A stretch of 64,000 bases of DNA from Euzebya pacifica (lineage in GTDB: Bacteria; Actinomycetota; Nitriliruptoria; Euzebyales; Euzebyaceae): assembly GCF_003344865.1 (NCBI RefSeq), contig NZ_CP031165.1, positions 1,493,910-1,557,909 of the forward strand, given 5' to 3'. This document shows positions 44,630-53,716 of this stretch, in pieces. The stretch's first letter is position 1; the number at the start of each line of letters is the position of its first letter. The notes beneath the pieces are model-generated. The model searched no databases, was not told the DNA's origin, and worked only from the letters and a program-made list of their open reading frames with translations. The position numbers and the translations under genes were made by a program.

Positions 44630-47380
44630 ATGGTCGGGGTCCCTTCAGCGCTGCATCTGGCGGCCGCCCTGCTGGCGGTCGCCGCTTCGGTGGGCCTGGG
44701 TTTCGCGATCGCCGAAGGCGTCCTGACCGGCCGCCCGGTCGACACGCGCCACCGGCAGCCGATGGGGACCTGGCGGACGATCGGCGTCCTCGGCGCCCTG
44801 GTGTACGCCGCCGGCCACGTGATGGCGGGCGCGCTCGTCGGTGATCCGACCCTGTGGACGTGGCTGCACGTCGGTGGGCTGGCCGGCCTCGCCGTCGGTG
44901 CCGGCCCCGCCGGTGACCACGACCGCAGCCTGCCGCTGCTGATCCCTGTGGTGCCCCAGACGCCGTCGTGGTTCGCCGCAGGTGCCGGCCTCCTCGTGGC
45001 CGTGCGCATGCTCGGGGCCGGCCGGGCCCACCTCGGAGCGGCGCTCGGCATGGTCCTGCTCGGCCTCGGCCATGCCGCCGCCCCCCTCGAACCGGTCATC
45101 GGCGACTGGTTGACCATCGCCGGTGCCGTGTCCCTCGGCGGCTGGCTGTGGGTCGCTGCCCGCCACCGGATCCTCGCCAAGCTGCTCGCGGCCTTCGGGA
45201 CGGCGCTGCTGGCCCTGGCGATCCTGCTCGCTGCCGTGTTGTCCACCGTGGGCGCCGCGCAGCTGACCAACGACGAGCTGACTCGCCTGTCCCGGCTCGC
45301 GGAAACCCTCGTGCAGGAGGTGTCGCAGTGGCCGGCGGAGGCGGTCAACTCCGCCGCCGCCATCGCCATCGCGCCGCGTTCGTTGCTGGAGACCCGGTTC
45401 GCCGCGCAGGAAGCCGCCGAGCTCTACCGCGTCGGATTCGCCGACCAGGACTTCTTCCTCGTGCTCGACGCCGCCGGACAGGTCGTCAACCAGCACCCGC
45501 AGGACCTCGGTGGATCACTCGTCCTGTCGCTGACCGGCGACCCCCTCGTCGGCACCGTTCGGGCGGGCACCGGCGACGTCCAGCAGGCCGGCGGCATGCT
45601 GTCGACCGGCGGCCGGGTCGTGGCCTTCGGTGCAGTGGCGCTCCGACCCGACGGGCTGCTGCCCGAGGACCCGCCCGGGGGCGTGCTGGTCACCGGGCGG
45701 CTCGTCGACGTGGTGTGGGCCGAGCAGGAGTCGGCGTCGCTGGATGTCGGCATCGTCGGGGTCGTCGACGACAGCCCGGCGTTCACCGCCGCGGCAGTCG
45801 GCACGACCGGCGATGCGGTGCTGGACGGCCTGGGCACCCGCGACCGGGCCGACCTCGGCGAGCAGGGGCTGACGCTCTTCGCGGCCAGCGCCCCGATCGT
45901 CGATCCCGAGTCCGGGGCCACGCTCGGACGGATCATCACCACATCGACCCCTGCGGTGATCGCGGCCGTCGAGCGGGCGCAGACCCAGCGACTGTTCGTC
46001 GTCGCCCTCGCCGGTGGCCTGCTGGCCATCGTGGCGGGTGCCATCGTGACGCGACGGTTCGTCCGGCCGATCAGCCAGCTGACCGAGGCGGCCCGTCAGA
46101 TCGGCGCGGGTGACCTCGGGGCGCGTGCGGGCGTCGACAGCGCCGACGAGGTCGGCCTGCTCGGCCGCACGTTCGACGAGATGGTCGGTTCGCTGTCCAC
46201 ACAGCGAGCCGAGCTGACCGACGCCGCACGGACCGAGTCCAAGCTGCGCGGCCGCCTCGAGTCCCTCACCACGTCCATGAGCGACGGCCTGATCGCCGCC
46301 GACGCCGATGGGCACATCATCCAGTTCAACCCGGCCGCCGAAGCGCTCACCGGCCTGCTGGCGGTCGAGGTCATCGGCGAAGCGCTCGCAACGGTCATGG
46401 CCGAACGGATTGCCGCGGAGTCCGCCACGGAAGCCGTTCCCGGCATGAGCGGCGAGGCCGACCTGCACCTCGACGACCCGTTGGCGGACAGCAGCTCGGC
46501 CGCCCGGGTGCTGCTGGTCCGACCCGACGGTGAGCAGACCCCCGCCGCCGTCACCGCCGCCCCCGTGCGCTCACCCGACGGCGAGCTGCTCGGTCGCGTG
46601 TTCGTCCTCCGCGACATCAGCCGCGAGATCGAGGTGGAGCGGATGAAAACGGAGTTCCTCGCCAACGTCTCCCACGAGCTGCGGACCCCGATCACCCCGA
46701 TCAAGGGCTACGCCAACGTGCTCGCCCGTCGAGACGTCGGGGCGGAAGCCACCCAGCGCTTCGCCGGGGAGATCCTCAACTCCACCGCTCGGCTCGAGCG
46801 GATCGTCGGCATGATCGTGGACTTCGCTGGCCTCGACTCCGGTCGTGTCGTCCTCGAACCCGAACCCATCGACCTGACGGCGATGGTGGCAGAGACCCTG
46901 GAGGAGTGGCGGGCCGGCCACGACGGCCGCGAGTTCGGCAACTTCCTCAACGGCGGCCTGCCGCCGGTCCTGGCCGACCCGGTCTACCTCCGGCGGGTCC
47001 TCGACGAGCTGCTGGACAACGCGGTGAAGTTCTCGCCCGACGGGGACCCCGTCGACGTGACCGCGCGTGCCGAGGGTGGCCACGTCCGCCTGTCGGTCAT
47101 CGACCGGGGGATCGGCATCGACCCCAAGGCGGCCGCTCACCTGTTCACCGACTTCCGGCAGGTCGACGGCACCGAGACCCGCCACTACGGCGGGCTGGGG
47201 CTGGGGCTCGGCCTGGTCAAGCGCATCCTCGACGGGTCCGGAGCCACCGCCGAGGTCGACTCCGACCCCGGTGTCGGGGCGACCGTCAGCCTGCTGCTGC
47301 CGGTGGGTGGGCCGGTGCCGGTGCCGGCGCTACCGATGCCGCCGCTGCGAGCGGGCACCGTCCCGCCTCCCCCGCTGTGA
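44630..47380 (+). CDS. Large PAS-domain sensor histidine kinase
   Basis: 916 residues: six or seven N-terminal membrane helices (1-~175), a further helix and an extracytoplasmic sensor (about 200-455), a last helix, HAMP (RRFVRPISQLTEAARQIGAGD), PAS (SLTTSMSDGLIAADADGHII), HisKA with H682 in NVSHELRTPITP, and an ATPase domain with DNAVKFSPDG and IDRGIGIDPKAA. There is no response regulator gene beside it. TACACT lies nine bases before the ATG with no Shine-Dalgarno (leaderless). The two-part membrane region is unusual. Confidence 0.93.
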   Translation: MVGVPSALHLAAALLAVAASVGLGFAIAEGVLTGRPVDTRHRQPMGTWRTIGVLGALVYAAGHVMAGALVGDPTLWTWLHVGGLAGLAVGAGPAGDHDRSLPLLIPVVPQTPSWFAAGAGLLVAVRMLGAGRAHLGAALGMVLLGLGHAAAPLEPVIGDWLTIAGAVSLGGWLWVAARHRILAKLLAAFGTALLALAILLAAVLSTVGAAQLTNDELTRLSRLAETLVQEVSQWPAEAVNSAAAIAIAPRSLLETRFAAQEAAELYRVGFADQDFFLVLDAAGQVVNQHPQDLGGSLVLSLTGDPLVGTVRAGTGDVQQAGGMLSTGGRVVAFGAVALRPDGLLPEDPPGGVLVTGRLVDVVWAEQESASLDVGIVGVVDDSPAFTAAAVGTTGDAVLDGLGTRDRADLGEQGLTLFAASAPIVDPESGATLGRIITTSTPAVIAAVERAQTQRLFVVALAGGLLAIVAGAIVTRRFVRPISQLTEAARQIGAGDLGARAGVDSADEVGLLGRTFDEMVGSLSTQRAELTDAARTESKLRGRLESLTTSMSDGLIAADADGHIIQFNPAAEALTGLLAVEVIGEALATVMAERIAAESATEAVPGMSGEADLHLDDPLADSSSAARVLLVRPDGEQTPAAVTAAPVRSPDGELLGRVFVLRDISREIEVERMKTEFLANVSHELRTPITPIKGYANVLARRDVGAEATQRFAGEILNSTARLERIVGMIVDFAGLDSGRVVLEPEPIDLTAMVAETLEEWRAGHDGREFGNFLNGGLPPVLADPVYLRRVLDELLDNAVKFSPDGDPVDVTARAEGGHVRLSVIDRGIGIDPKAAAHLFTDFRQVDGTETRHYGGLGLGLGLVKRILDGSGATAEVDSDPGVGATVSLLLPVGGPVPVPALPMPPLRAGTVPPPPL

Positions 47381-47472
47381 CGCCGGAAACGACACTCTGA
47401 GCACCTGACTGGTCACTGTTCGTCACCTGCTGGTGCTGGCCGCGGCGGCGTCGCGGGTGCACACTGGCAGCG

Positions 47473-48621
47473 ATGCGTCGGGCCCTGATCGTCGTGGCCG
47501 CGCTTGCCCTCCTGGCGAGCGGGTGCACCTCGTCGAGCCGATCCGCCGGTGACATCTCCCTCGTGGAGGGTCAGCTGGAGCGCCTCGACGACGACGGCTG
47601 GGTCCTGGTCAGCCACGCCGCCGATGGGGACCGCGTCCGTGCGGTCACCGACAGCCGGCTGCAGGTCGACGGGGATCAGGTGTTCCTGCTGGAGGACGCC
47701 GAAGCCGTCATCACCGAGCAGGAGGTCGAGCTGGTTCACGGTGACGTCGTCGTCGACGGCGACGCGCTGCAGGTCCGGATCGACGACGCGGTGGTGGACG
47801 GGATCGGGACCTTCCGGGTGGACGCCGGAGCGACCCCCCGGGTGGCCATCTACGCCGGTACCGCGGAGGTCAGGCGGCCGGGAGAGGGGTACCGGCTGCA
47901 GCCCTACCGACAGCTCAGCCTGACCAGCCGCCGCTTCGACGGCCTGGACGACCCGCTGGCCTACGCCGTCGATGACCCCGTTGACCAGCGGCTGCTCAGC
48001 AAGGCCATCAACTTCGATGGCGAGGTGGCCCGCTACAGCACCCGTCTGGCCGAGCTGTACGGCACCGGACTGCAGCCCGCGGCGTTCTACGCCTCCTTCG
48101 CGGAGGTCCAGGCCGACGAGGTCGACGTGCTGCTGCAGGCCGCGCCGAACCGCAACGCCGACGGTGCGGTCGGACCGCCTGCGGACGCGCTGATCGGCCT
48201 GTTCGTCTCGCGTGCGCTGGCCCAGGGCCAGTCCGGCGACCTGGCCAGCATGGCCGAGCGGGTTGCCACGCTGCGCGCGGAGGGGGCCAGGTGGGGGCTG
48301 ATCGCGATGGCGCTGGACCTCGGCCAGGTCACCTTCGGCGCGACGGTCGACCAGGCCGTCGCCGCCCGTGAGGTCGTGGAGGCGTCCGTGCCTGCGCCCG
48401 CACCGGTGTCCCCCGCGGCCCCGGCGCCAACGGTGCCGACGGTGACCGACCCCGACCCGGGCCCCGCGCCCACCACCCCGCCGGCGCCGCCGCCACCCGC
48501 ACCACCACCGCCGCCTCCCGAACCGGATCCCGACCCGGTCCTGGGCCCGGTTGGCACCCTCATCGACGAGGTTCTCGACATCGTGCCGGCGGCGATCGGC
48601 CTGCTCGACCCGGCCGGCTAG
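47473..48621 (+). CDS. FecR-like lipoprotein with proline-rich tail
   Basis: 382 residues: lipoprotein signal ending LLASGC, a beta-rich domain with SLVEGQLERLDDDGWVLVS and RVRAVTDSRLQVDGDQVFLL that resembles the FecR fold, an alpha-helical middle (LAQGQSGDLASMAERVATLR), then a long Pro/Ala-rich tail with PPPPAPPPPPP. A sigma/anti-sigma partner is absent. CACACT lies seven bases before the ATG (leaderless). Confidence 0.75.
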   Translation: MRRALIVVAALALLASGCTSSSRSAGDISLVEGQLERLDDDGWVLVSHAADGDRVRAVTDSRLQVDGDQVFLLEDAEAVITEQEVELVHGDVVVDGDALQVRIDDAVVDGIGTFRVDAGATPRVAIYAGTAEVRRPGEGYRLQPYRQLSLTSRRFDGLDDPLAYAVDDPVDQRLLSKAINFDGEVARYSTRLAELYGTGLQPAAFYASFAEVQADEVDVLLQAAPNRNADGAVGPPADALIGLFVSRALAQGQSGDLASMAERVATLRAEGARWGLIAMALDLGQVTFGATVDQAVAAREVVEASVPAPAPVSPAAPAPTVPTVTDPDPGPAPTTPPAPPPPAPPPPPPEPDPDPVLGPVGTLIDEVLDIVPAAIGLLDPAG

Positions 48622-48692
48622 CACCTCGTTCCACGAGAACTCCGGTCCAGCTGGTTCGCCTCGTCCTGTCCGGCCTCTAGACTCCCCGGGAC

Positions 48693-49370
48693 GTGACCGA
48701 CAACCGAAAGGCTCCTGGGGTGCTGACGCCAGAGGACATCCAGTCACGAGAGTTCCTCGTGTCCCTGCGCGGGTACGACCGCGACGAGGTGCATGCGTTC
48801 CTCGACGAGGTCGCCGAGGACTTCGCATCGCTGCTCGGCCGCAGCGGCGGTGCCGCGTCGCCCGCGAAGGACGACACGCCGGCGACCGATGACGCCGACA
48901 CCGTCGCTGATGTCGACGGCGACGCGGAGGTCGTGGAGGAGGCGACGCCCGAACCGGTCGTCGAACCTGCCCCGGAGCCCGCGCCCCCGGCCGACGCCAT
49001 CGCCTCCTTCGCCGCCATCGGTGCGGAGACCCAGCGCATCCTCGAAGCAGCCCACGCGGCTGGTGAGGAGATCCGCCGCAAGGCCGAGACCGAGGCCGAG
49101 TCGCTGCGCGAGTCCCGCCTGAAGGACGCCCAGGACGAGGTCGACGGGCTGCGCGAACAGGCCGCGGCCATCCGCAAGCAGATCGACGACCTCGAGGGCC
49201 GCCGTGACGAGCTGGCCAACCGGCTCCGCCAGGCCAAGGAGACCGTCGACCTGGCGCTGCTGGAGGTCGAGGAGATCGAGGCCGACGCCGAACCGGCCGA
49301 CGCCAACACCTCCGTCCTCGCCGCAGAGGCGGCCGATGACGATGCCGAAGAAGGCACCGAAGCGGACTGA
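48693..49370 (+). CDS. DivIVA-domain protein
   Basis: 225 residues. VLTPEDIQSREFLVSLRGYD and RDEVHAFLDEVAEDF are the N-terminal DivIVA membrane-binding and coiled-coil start; a low-complexity Asp/Glu/Ala linker and a second coiled coil (KAETEAESLRESRLKDAQDE through EEIEADAE) follow. Wag31/DivIVA proteins mark cell poles in actinobacteria; this one is short and highly acidic. TAGACT lies nine bases before the GTG. Confidence 0.87.
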   Translation: MTDNRKAPGVLTPEDIQSREFLVSLRGYDRDEVHAFLDEVAEDFASLLGRSGGAASPAKDDTPATDDADTVADVDGDAEVVEEATPEPVVEPAPEPAPPADAIASFAAIGAETQRILEAAHAAGEEIRRKAETEAESLRESRLKDAQDEVDGLREQAAAIRKQIDDLEGRRDELANRLRQAKETVDLALLEVEEIEADAEPADANTSVLAAEAADDDAEEGTEAD

Positions 49371-49424
49371 CGGGTCCCCTTGGCGGCAGGGGCCGACTGG
49401 CTGGATTAGGTTGGGCGACCCACC

Positions 49425-52373
49425 ATGAACACCATCATCGCCGAGCTGCGCCGCCGCTGGCTCCTCGTCCTTTTCGCCCTCGTCGTCCTGGTGGCGGTGG
49501 TCGGACCTCGTCTGGCCACCTTCTACACCGACGTCCTCTGGTACCAGTCGATCGGTTTCGCCGACGTCTTCTGGAACCTGCTGCAGACCCGTTTCGGACT
49601 GGGCGCTGCCGCCACCGTCGTGATGGTGGCGCTGCTGGGCACCAACCTCTTCCTCGCCCGACGCCTGACGCCGGAGTTCCGGATCCCGTCGGAGGGGGAA
49701 GAGGTCATCGAGCGGTACCGCCGCATGGTGACGCCCATCGCGCGGCCGCTGCTGGTCGCGCTCACCGTCGTCGTGGCGCTGCTGAGCGGGTCGTCGCTGT
49801 TCGGGGAGTGGCGCACGTTCCTGCTGTGGGCCAACGGCGGCAGCTTCGGGATCGACGACCCGCACTTCGGGCTCGACCTGGGGTTCTTCGTCTTCGACCT
49901 GCCGTTCTGGACGATGATCAACTCGTGGTTGTTCACCGCGTTGACCATCACGATCCTGCTGACCGCTGGCGCGCACTACCTCTTCGGCGGCATCCGTCCG
50001 CAGAGCACCGGGCAGAAGATCACCTCCGGCGCCAACGTGCACGTGTCGGTGCTGCTGGCAAGCCTCATCGCCGTCCGGGCGTGGGGCTTCTGGCTGGACC
50101 GCTACATGCTCAGCTACAGCGACCGCGGGTTGGTCACCGGCCTGTCCTACACCGATGTCAACGCCGAGCTTCGTGCCTTCGAGCTGCTGACGATCATCGC
50201 GGCGGTCTGTGTCGTGCTGTTCCTGGCCAACATCCGCTTCCGCGGCGCGGTCCTGCCGACCGCCGGCGTGGGCATCCTGCTGGTGGCCTCCCTGCTGCTG
50301 GGTGGGATCTACCCCGCCGTCATCCAGGCGGTGCAGGTCAACCCGCAGGAGCTGGACCGCGAACGCCCCTTCATCGAGCGCAACCTGGACTTCACGCGCT
50401 ACGCATGGGGCATCGAGACCGAGGTCGCCGAGGTCGGTGAGGGAACCGTCAGCTACGAGGGGTTTCCGGCATCGGAGAACCTGACCCGCGAGGAAGTCGA
50501 GGAGAACGCCGCCACGCTGGAGGCCATCCGACTCTGGGACCCGGCCACGCTGCAGAACACCTACCAGCAGCTGCAGGAGCTGCGGCCCTACTACGAGTTC
50601 CGCGACGTCGACGTCGACCGCTACGAGATCGAGGGCGACCCGCAGCAGGTGATGATCTCGGTCCGCGAGATCTCCATCGACGACCTGCAGGAGCCGTCCT
50701 GGCAGAACCAGCGGCTGGAGTTCACCCACGGCTACGGCGTGGTTGCCTCGGTCGTCTCCACCGCGGCCAGCAACGGTCAGCCCGAGTTCCTTGCCCGTGA
50801 CATCCCCAACCGGGGCGTGGCCGAGCTGGAGCTCGAGGAGCCCCGTATCTACTTCGGTGAGCGGCCGCCCAGCTACTCCATCGTGAACGCGACGCTGGAC
50901 GAGTTCGACTTCGAGACCGAGACGCGTCAGGAGCGCAACCGCTACGACGGCGCCGACGGCGTCAACGTCGGGGGCATCCTCAACCGGGTCGCCTTCGCCC
51001 TGCGGTACGGCGAACCCAACATCGTGCTCTCGGGGCTGATCCAGCCCGACTCCCGCATCATGTTCAACCGGTCGATCCAGGAACGTGTCGAAGCGGTCGC
51101 GCCGTTCGTCCAGCTCGACCACGACCCGTACCCGATCGTGGTCGACGGCGAGGTCAAGTGGGTCCAGGACGCCTACACCACCACCGACATGATCCCCTAC
51201 AGCGAACGGCTGGACCTGGCGGATCCCACTCGGATCGTCGAACGGCAGACCGTTTTCGTGCAGCAGGCCGACGGCAGCGTCACCACCGAGGAGCAGATCG
51301 TCGGCATCCCCGGGCTGACCGGGCAGGCGAACTACATCCGCAACTCCGTCAAGGCGGTCGTCGACGCCTACGACGGCACCGTGGAGCTGTACGTCAATGA
51401 CCCCGACGACCCGCTGATCCAGGCGTGGGACCGGGCCTTCCCGGGCGTCCTGACGCCGATGGAGGAGATCGACCCGGCGATCAAGCAGCACTTCCGCTAC
51501 CCCGAGGACATGTTCCGGGTGCAGTCCGAGCTGCTGCAGCGCTACCACATCCCCGACGCCGACGGCTTCTACAACGCCTCCGACGAGTGGGAGCTGCCGT
51601 CCGACAACGCCTTCGCCGACAACAACGGCAGCAACATCACCCGGACCTTCCCGCCGACCTACCAGCTGATCCGCCTGCCGGGTGAGGAGGAGGAGGACTT
51701 CTCACTCATCCAGCCCTTCACTCCGGCGGACCGCGACGTGCTGTCGGCCTACGTCGCCGCGTCCGGCGACCCCGACAACCCCGAGCTGCGGGTGCTGCGG
51801 ATGCCGCCGACGGAGACGGTCTTCGGTCCCGAACAGATCCATGCGCGGATCCAGCAGGACGCCGACGTCAGTGAGCTGATCACCCTGCTGGGTGATGCCG
51901 GGTCCTCCATCATCCTGGGCAACCTCATCGTCGTGCCGGTCGAGGAGTCGTTGCTGTACGCCCAGCCGCTGTTCCTCAAGTCCGACCAGTCCGACATCCC
52001 GGAGCTGCGCCGGGTGGTCCTGGTCTACGGTGACCGGGTGGTGATGGAACCTCGCCTCGACCTGGCGCTGGAGACGTTGTTCGGTGACCTCGAGGTGTTC
52101 GAGGACGTGCCGTCGCTGCCGGAACCGGGCGCCTCGGACGAACCGACCGAACCCATCGACCCCGAGGCCGAACCCATCCCGGAGGGCACCGAGGCCCCGT
52201 CGGCCCCGGTGGAGGTGGACGGCGACGCGCAGTCGCTGATCGCCCGGGCCATCGAGGCGTTCGCCGCGGCCGACGAGGCGTTGGCTGCCGGTGACCTCGG
52301 GACCTACCAGGAACAGGTGGAGCAGGCCCAGGACTTCCTCGAAGCCCTCGAGCTCGTGCTCGAAGCAGGATGA
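49425..52373 (+). CDS. UPF0182-family membrane protein
   Basis: 982 residues: seven membrane helices in the first ~300, then a large extracytoplasmic domain of the UPF0182 family. Landmarks are VGPRLATFYTDVLWYQSIGF, FDLPFWTMINSW and ERPFIERNLDFTRYAWGI, the strongly conserved junction. It ends in an acidic Pro/Glu linker and a helical tail. The function is unknown; the family is broad in actinobacteria and cyanobacteria. The methyltransferase gene follows after 7 bases. Confidence 0.93.
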   Translation: MNTIIAELRRRWLLVLFALVVLVAVVGPRLATFYTDVLWYQSIGFADVFWNLLQTRFGLGAAATVVMVALLGTNLFLARRLTPEFRIPSEGEEVIERYRRMVTPIARPLLVALTVVVALLSGSSLFGEWRTFLLWANGGSFGIDDPHFGLDLGFFVFDLPFWTMINSWLFTALTITILLTAGAHYLFGGIRPQSTGQKITSGANVHVSVLLASLIAVRAWGFWLDRYMLSYSDRGLVTGLSYTDVNAELRAFELLTIIAAVCVVLFLANIRFRGAVLPTAGVGILLVASLLLGGIYPAVIQAVQVNPQELDRERPFIERNLDFTRYAWGIETEVAEVGEGTVSYEGFPASENLTREEVEENAATLEAIRLWDPATLQNTYQQLQELRPYYEFRDVDVDRYEIEGDPQQVMISVREISIDDLQEPSWQNQRLEFTHGYGVVASVVSTAASNGQPEFLARDIPNRGVAELELEEPRIYFGERPPSYSIVNATLDEFDFETETRQERNRYDGADGVNVGGILNRVAFALRYGEPNIVLSGLIQPDSRIMFNRSIQERVEAVAPFVQLDHDPYPIVVDGEVKWVQDAYTTTDMIPYSERLDLADPTRIVERQTVFVQQADGSVTTEEQIVGIPGLTGQANYIRNSVKAVVDAYDGTVELYVNDPDDPLIQAWDRAFPGVLTPMEEIDPAIKQHFRYPEDMFRVQSELLQRYHIPDADGFYNASDEWELPSDNAFADNNGSNITRTFPPTYQLIRLPGEEEEDFSLIQPFTPADRDVLSAYVAASGDPDNPELRVLRMPPTETVFGPEQIHARIQQDADVSELITLLGDAGSSIILGNLIVVPVEESLLYAQPLFLKSDQSDIPELRRVVLVYGDRVVMEPRLDLALETLFGDLEVFEDVPSLPEPGASDEPTEPIDPEAEPIPEGTEAPSAPVEVDGDAQSLIARAIEAFAAADEALAAGDLGTYQEQVEQAQDFLEALELVLEAG

Positions 52374-52380
52374 CCTGCCG

Positions 52381-53403
52381 ATGACCGCCCAGGGGGGGTG
52401 GGGGCTGCCCGAGGACGTGGTGTTCGACGGGCAGCGCCTGCGGCAGGTCGGTCCGGACGGCGGGCACGTGACCTTCCGCGACCCCGCGGCCGAACAGGCG
52501 GCGTGGGCGACCTTCGCGCGGCGGCTGCAGGCCCAGCGGTTGCGGGCCGAGGCCGCGGCGGGTGTGCCGTCGCCCGACTGCCTGCTGATGGACCCCAACC
52601 CACCGGCCTACCGGGCGGCGGTGGACGCCTTCCTCGACCATGCGCGGGACAGCGTCCTGCACGGGTCGCTGACCCAGACCTACTTGGGCGTGAACTTCTT
52701 CCTCGGCTGGGCAGGCCTGGTTGAGGCACACCGGCCGCTGCAGGGTGCGCGGGTGTACGCGTCGGGCTGCGGCATGGCGGGGACCGTGCTGGCCTATCAC
52801 GCCTTCGGCGCCGCCGAGGTCGTCGGCACCGAGATCGACGACGAGACCGTCCAGCTCGGACGGCTGCGCACCCGGGGCCTGCCCGGGGTGGACGTGCGGC
52901 TCATCGACCCCGCACGGCCGCTGCCGTTCCCCGACGGGCACTTCGACGTCGTCGAGTCCCTCGACGTGATCGAGCACGTCACGGAGCTCGAGCCCTACGC
53001 CCGCGAGCTGGGGCGCGTCCTGGCACCCGGCGGGGTGGCCATCGTCGGGGCCCCCAACCGCATGTACCCCGTCGAGCAGCACACCGAGGTGCGCTGGGTG
53101 CCCTGGCTGCCCCACGAACTGGGCAGCACGGTCGCCTCGATTGGTGCCCGCCTGCCCAGCGCGACCGCCGAGCAGCGCGAACGTCGCGCCGGTGTGGCCG
53201 ACGTCCGGACCGCCAACATCAGCTGGCGGACCATCGAGCAGGTCGCGCGCTGGATGGACGCCACGCCCCAACGGCTGCACCGCAGGGACCACCCCAGCTG
53301 GCCGCTGAACCCCGACCCGGCATGGGTCGAATGGCTGTCCCGGCAGCCCCGCGGCGCCAACCTCGCACCCACCCGCCAGGTGATTGGACTGTTGACCAAG
53401 TAG
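52381..53403 (+). CDS. SAM-dependent methyltransferase
   Basis: 340 residues with a class I Rossmann methyltransferase core: GARVYASGCGMAGTVLAYHA (motif I), VGTEIDDETVQLG (motif II), LPFPDGHFDVVESLDVIEHV (motif IV) and LGRVLAPGGVAIVGAP (motif V). A ~110-residue N-terminal extension precedes it. It starts 7 bases after UPF0182, so it is cotranscribed. The substrate is unknown. Confidence 0.85.
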   Translation: MTAQGGWGLPEDVVFDGQRLRQVGPDGGHVTFRDPAAEQAAWATFARRLQAQRLRAEAAAGVPSPDCLLMDPNPPAYRAAVDAFLDHARDSVLHGSLTQTYLGVNFFLGWAGLVEAHRPLQGARVYASGCGMAGTVLAYHAFGAAEVVGTEIDDETVQLGRLRTRGLPGVDVRLIDPARPLPFPDGHFDVVESLDVIEHVTELEPYARELGRVLAPGGVAIVGAPNRMYPVEQHTEVRWVPWLPHELGSTVASIGARLPSATAEQRERRAGVADVRTANISWRTIEQVARWMDATPQRLHRRDHPSWPLNPDPAWVEWLSRQPRGANLAPTRQVIGLLTK

Positions 53404-53442
53404 GCCTTTGCAAGGTCGTTGACCCGCCGCTACTGTTCTTCA

Positions 53443-53516
53443 TGCGAGGTGGAGCAGTTCGGTAGCTCGCCGGGCTCATAACCCGGAGGTCGTAGGTTCA
53501 AATCCTGCCCTCGCAA
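53443..53516 (+). tRNA. tRNA-fMet (initiator, anticodon CAU)
   Basis: 74 nt with full cloverleaf: acceptor TGCGAGG/CCTCGCA, D stem GAGC/GCTC, anticodon arm CCGGG-CTCATAA-CCCGG, T arm GTAGG-TTCAAAT-CCTGC. The three consecutive G-C pairs flanking the anticodon loop are the initiator hallmark. The 1:72 position is a U-A pair. CCA is not encoded. Confidence 0.95.
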
Positions 53517-53532
53517 CTACCACCGAAGTGAA

Positions 53533-53560
53533 CGAAGGCCCGCCACACGGCGGGCCTTCG
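53533..53560 (+). terminator. Terminator after tRNA-fMet
   Basis: Perfect 12-bp stem, CGAAGGCCCGCC / GGCGGGCCTTCG, with loop ACAC, 16 bases after the tRNA. The 156 bp that follow (53561-53716) contain only the promoter of the next gene. Confidence 0.85.
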
Positions 53561-53716
53561 TCGTGTGATGGGGGCCGGGACCAGGCGCCGACGACGGGTC
53601 GAAGCGCACCCTGAGTAGGTGCCGAAGACCGTTCAGTAAGAGGCTGGCTCACTCGCTGTGCGCCGTGTTACGTTCGGTCGAGTTGGGCGCACGAGCGGGC
53701 GCGGGCCGGAGGGGCT

